From: CAWKZT01 sp963854565
GTDB lineage: Bacteria; Actinomycetota; Acidimicrobiia; Acidimicrobiales; JAHEJN01
Length of the DNA: 23,134 nt
Reading direction: 5' to 3'
Assembly (NCBI GenBank): GCA_963854565.1
Contig: CAWKZT010000013.1
Coordinates: 1-23,134 of the forward strand
The translations under genes and the position numbers were made by a program. Shown here in pieces: positions 21,337 through 23,134 of this stretch. The notes under the pieces are model-generated. The model was not told the DNA's origin. It saw only the letters and a program-made list of their open reading frames with translations, and did no database searches. Within the stretch, counting starts at the first letter, position 1; the number at the start of each line of letters is the position of its first letter.

Positions 21337-22566
21337 ATGAACGATTTCTCTGCCGTACTTGCGGCGTCAAACTCCTATCGGACAACGGGTGCAGTTCTGA
21401 GCCTTTTGGTCGTTGTCGGCTTTGTTTGCTATGTCGGTTACAACTACATCAACGGCCGTGGCGACATTGGTGCCGAAACCGAACTCGCCGCCAACAAGAA
21501 GCCGTATCTGTCCGACGACGAACTCGAGACCACTAAGCTCGACCAAAGCCTCACCATGGCACTGGTTTTCTTGGCGATTATCGCGGTCGGTCTCCCGTTG
21601 TACTGGTTGGGCGAACCGGGGCGCCACGATGGCTATGTCGAGGACACCTTCACCCAGCAAGCCAGTCGCGGCGGCCAAGCTTTCGAAGAACTCTGCGCGG
21701 CCTGTCATGCTCCCGAAGCTGTCGGTGGTGTTGCGTCTTACACGGTGCTTGACAGCGATGGCCGCTACATCGCTGATGCGTCGTGGAATGCTCCGGCGCT
21801 AGACAATGTATTTTACCGTTTCTCCGAAGACGAAGTTCGGTATGTGCTCAACTTTGGTCGCCCGAATTCGCCGATGCCTGCTTGGGGCGCCCCTGGTGGT
21901 GGCCCGCTTACCACGCAACAAATTGACGAGTTGCTGTATTACTTAGAGTCCATTCAGCTGACCCCTGATGAGATCGCCGAACAGGTAGATGCTGGTGTCG
22001 AGTTGGCTGCCCGAACCGTTGTATTAGCTGGTGACACCGATTTTGCTGGCGACCAAGAGGCAATTGAGGTAGCCGTAGCCGATTATGTTGCTAACGCGTC
22101 GCTCGAACAGTACGGCGAATTGTTGTTCAATAATCCTATTGCTGGTGGCTCTTATAGCTGTGCGCGCTGTCACACTGCAGGCTGGTCGTGGGGTTCGAAT
22201 GCTGTTGGTGGTAGCGATCAGCCCTTTGCTTCGCTCATCCCACTCGAAATCCCCGGTGGTGGTGGCTATGGTCCGAACCTCACGGGTGGATCTACCGTTC
22301 GTCAGTTTGGTGTGGCGCAAGAACACGCCGATTTCATTGCCATTGGTTCCCAAGACGGTGTGCCCTACGGTGCTACCGGCACTGGTGACGGTGGCGGACA
22401 GATGCCCGGTTTCGGAACCTGTATTGGTGACCGCGACACCAGCGATCTTTCGAAGGTCTTTGGGTTCTGCGACATCGAAGACGCCGACGGTGCCACGGTC
22501 GACCGTGGTGGTCTTCTTTCCCCCGAACAAGTCGACGCCATCGTTGCGTACGAGCGGAGTCTGTGA
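21337..22566 (+). CDS. membrane-anchored diheme cytochrome c
   Basis: A 409-aa protein with two helices near the N-terminus (VLSLLVVVGFVCYVGYNYI and TMALVFLAIIAVGLPLYWL) joined by a charged cytoplasmic loop, so both heme domains face out. Heme sites are CAACH at 120-124 and CARCH at 275-279. Likely axial Met residues are in MPAWGAPGG and MPGFG. The second domain has an extra Cys pair (GTCIGD and GFCDIED) that could form a disulfide. The domains are long for c-type hemes, with a helical linker between them. The ATG at 21337 is 2 bases after the Rieske stop; an upstream in-frame ATG lies inside the Rieske gene. It probably replaces cytochrome f/c1 and may reach the oxidase directly, as QcrC does. 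Confidence 0.93.
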   Translation: MNDFSAVLAASNSYRTTGAVLSLLVVVGFVCYVGYNYINGRGDIGAETELAANKKPYLSDDELETTKLDQSLTMALVFLAIIAVGLPLYWLGEPGRHDGYVEDTFTQQASRGGQAFEELCAACHAPEAVGGVASYTVLDSDGRYIADASWNAPALDNVFYRFSEDEVRYVLNFGRPNSPMPAWGAPGGGPLTTQQIDELLYYLESIQLTPDEIAEQVDAGVELAARTVVLAGDTDFAGDQEAIEVAVADYVANASLEQYGELLFNNPIAGGSYSCARCHTAGWSWGSNAVGGSDQPFASLIPLEIPGGGGYGPNLTGGSTVRQFGVAQEHADFIAIGSQDGVPYGATGTGDGGGQMPGFGTCIGDRDTSDLSKVFGFCDIEDADGATVDRGGLLSPEQVDAIVAYERSL

Positions 22567-23134
22567 TGTTCGAACTAGTAGATGTATTAGGCGGCATCGC
22601 CTGGGATAACGAAATCCGCGGTGCGCTTACCGTCGTACTTGGCTGCACGGTTCTCATGGGGTCCGTATGGCTGATCCTCGCCACCAACACAGGTGTCCGA
22701 CTCGGCAGCTTGTTGGCCTTTGCTGGTTTCTTCGGCTGGATGTTCATCATGGCCACAATCTGGACGGTCTACGGCACAGGTTATGTGGGATCAGGGCCTA
22801 GTTGGGTGGGCGAGGAAGTCGTATTCGACGATGCCGGCCCCGCTGAAATCGCCACAGAAAAAGTCGTACAGGTCAACAACAACGACGCTTTGCCTCGCGC
22901 CATCGAACTTGTGCGTACCTACGGCGATGCCAACCTTCAAGCCGAGCTCGATTTTGTCGACGAAGCCGACATCACTACCGTCCTTACCGAGGCCAATAGC
23001 GCCTTGGCTGCTGCGGACCCACGTCATGTGGATGATGCGGCGCTCGCCGATCGAATTGCCGTGGCTATTGACGATGCCAATCGCAAGAGTGAGCAAATGA
23101 CGCTCACCCAACTAGCGGCACTGGCTCCTGCCGT
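22566..23134 (+). CDS. two-helix membrane protein of the respiratory operon, 3' end cut by the window
   Basis: An open frame of 189 codons reaches the window end without a stop, starting at an ATG that shares one base with the preceding TGA. It starts MFELVDVLGG and then has two hydrophobic helices (LTVVLGCTVLMGSVWLILA and LGSLLAFAGFFGWMFIMATI) with a short turn. A soluble part begins GYVGSGPSWVGEEVVFDD. The rest is acidic and helical, rich in Ala and Asp. No cofactor motif is visible and I do not recognise the family. Its coupling to the diheme cytochrome c suggests an accessory or assembly subunit of the complex or the oxidase that follows. Confidence 0.8.
   Translation, partial: MFELVDVLGGIAWDNEIRGALTVVLGCTVLMGSVWLILATNTGVRLGSLLAFAGFFGWMFIMATIWTVYGTGYVGSGPSWVGEEVVFDDAGPAEIATEKVVQVNNNDALPRAIELVRTYGDANLQAELDFVDEADITTVLTEANSALAAADPRHVDDAALADRIAVAIDDANRKSEQMTLTQLAALAPA

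Overview
The window looks like an actinobacterial chromosome, most likely from the class Acidimicrobiia or a close relative. This is inferred from three things: the ftsH-folP-folB-folK-DUF2520-panC-nadC-coaX-lysS gene order, the DUF2510 and AbiEi-like/DUF559 proteins, and the split cytochrome b complex with actinobacterial-style N-terminal extensions. GTG starts are frequent and several genes lack a clear Shine-Dalgarno site. I did not run any database search, so the lineage is a judgement from gene content.

Region 1 (1-10789, all + strand) is a dense cofactor and housekeeping block. It holds ftsH, folP, an unusual phosphatase-like protein, folB, folK, a DUF2520 Rossmann protein that may be a ketopantoate reductase, panC, a DUF2510 + LURP-one/scramblase-like protein, nadC, coaX, lysS and an atypical SDR protein. 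Most neighbours overlap by a few bases or are separated by less than 15 bases, so they are probably co-transcribed. They link folate, pantothenate/CoA and NAD synthesis to membrane proteolysis and translation. folE, panD, nadA and nadB are not in the window.

Region 2 (10771-12225) is accessory. A C-rich tract (G-rich on the minus strand) runs into two tandem copies of a palindromic repeat. Next comes a minus-strand AbiEi-like/DUF559 nuclease-family gene, then a third copy of the same repeat. All three copies have identical 11-base arms and a 27-base centre. One copy supplies the gene's last codons and its stop. This gene-plus-repeat arrangement is the most likely undescribed element in the window.

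Region 3 (12226-17466) holds an alpha/beta hydrolase on + and then a convergent minus-strand group. Read in transcription order the group is a membrane-anchored monoheme cytochrome c, a geranylgeranyl-reductase-family flavoprotein (possible menaquinone tail reductase), glucose-6-phosphate isomerase and a DUF2238/YjdF-like membrane protein.

Region 4 (17815-23134, + strand) is divergent from region 3. It is a respiratory operon built around a b6f-like menaquinol:cytochrome c reductase. In order it encodes a four-helix membrane protein, a 2x[4Fe-4S] ferredoxin, a cytochrome b6-like subunit, a subunit IV with a long Ala/Pro N-terminal extension, a Rieske protein, a diheme cytochrome c with two helices, and a two-helix membrane protein cut by the window end. 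A short motif with the core P-x-HLL-x-R occurs twice in subunit IV and once in the divergently encoded cytochrome c, which suggests that the two transcription units make parts of one assembly.
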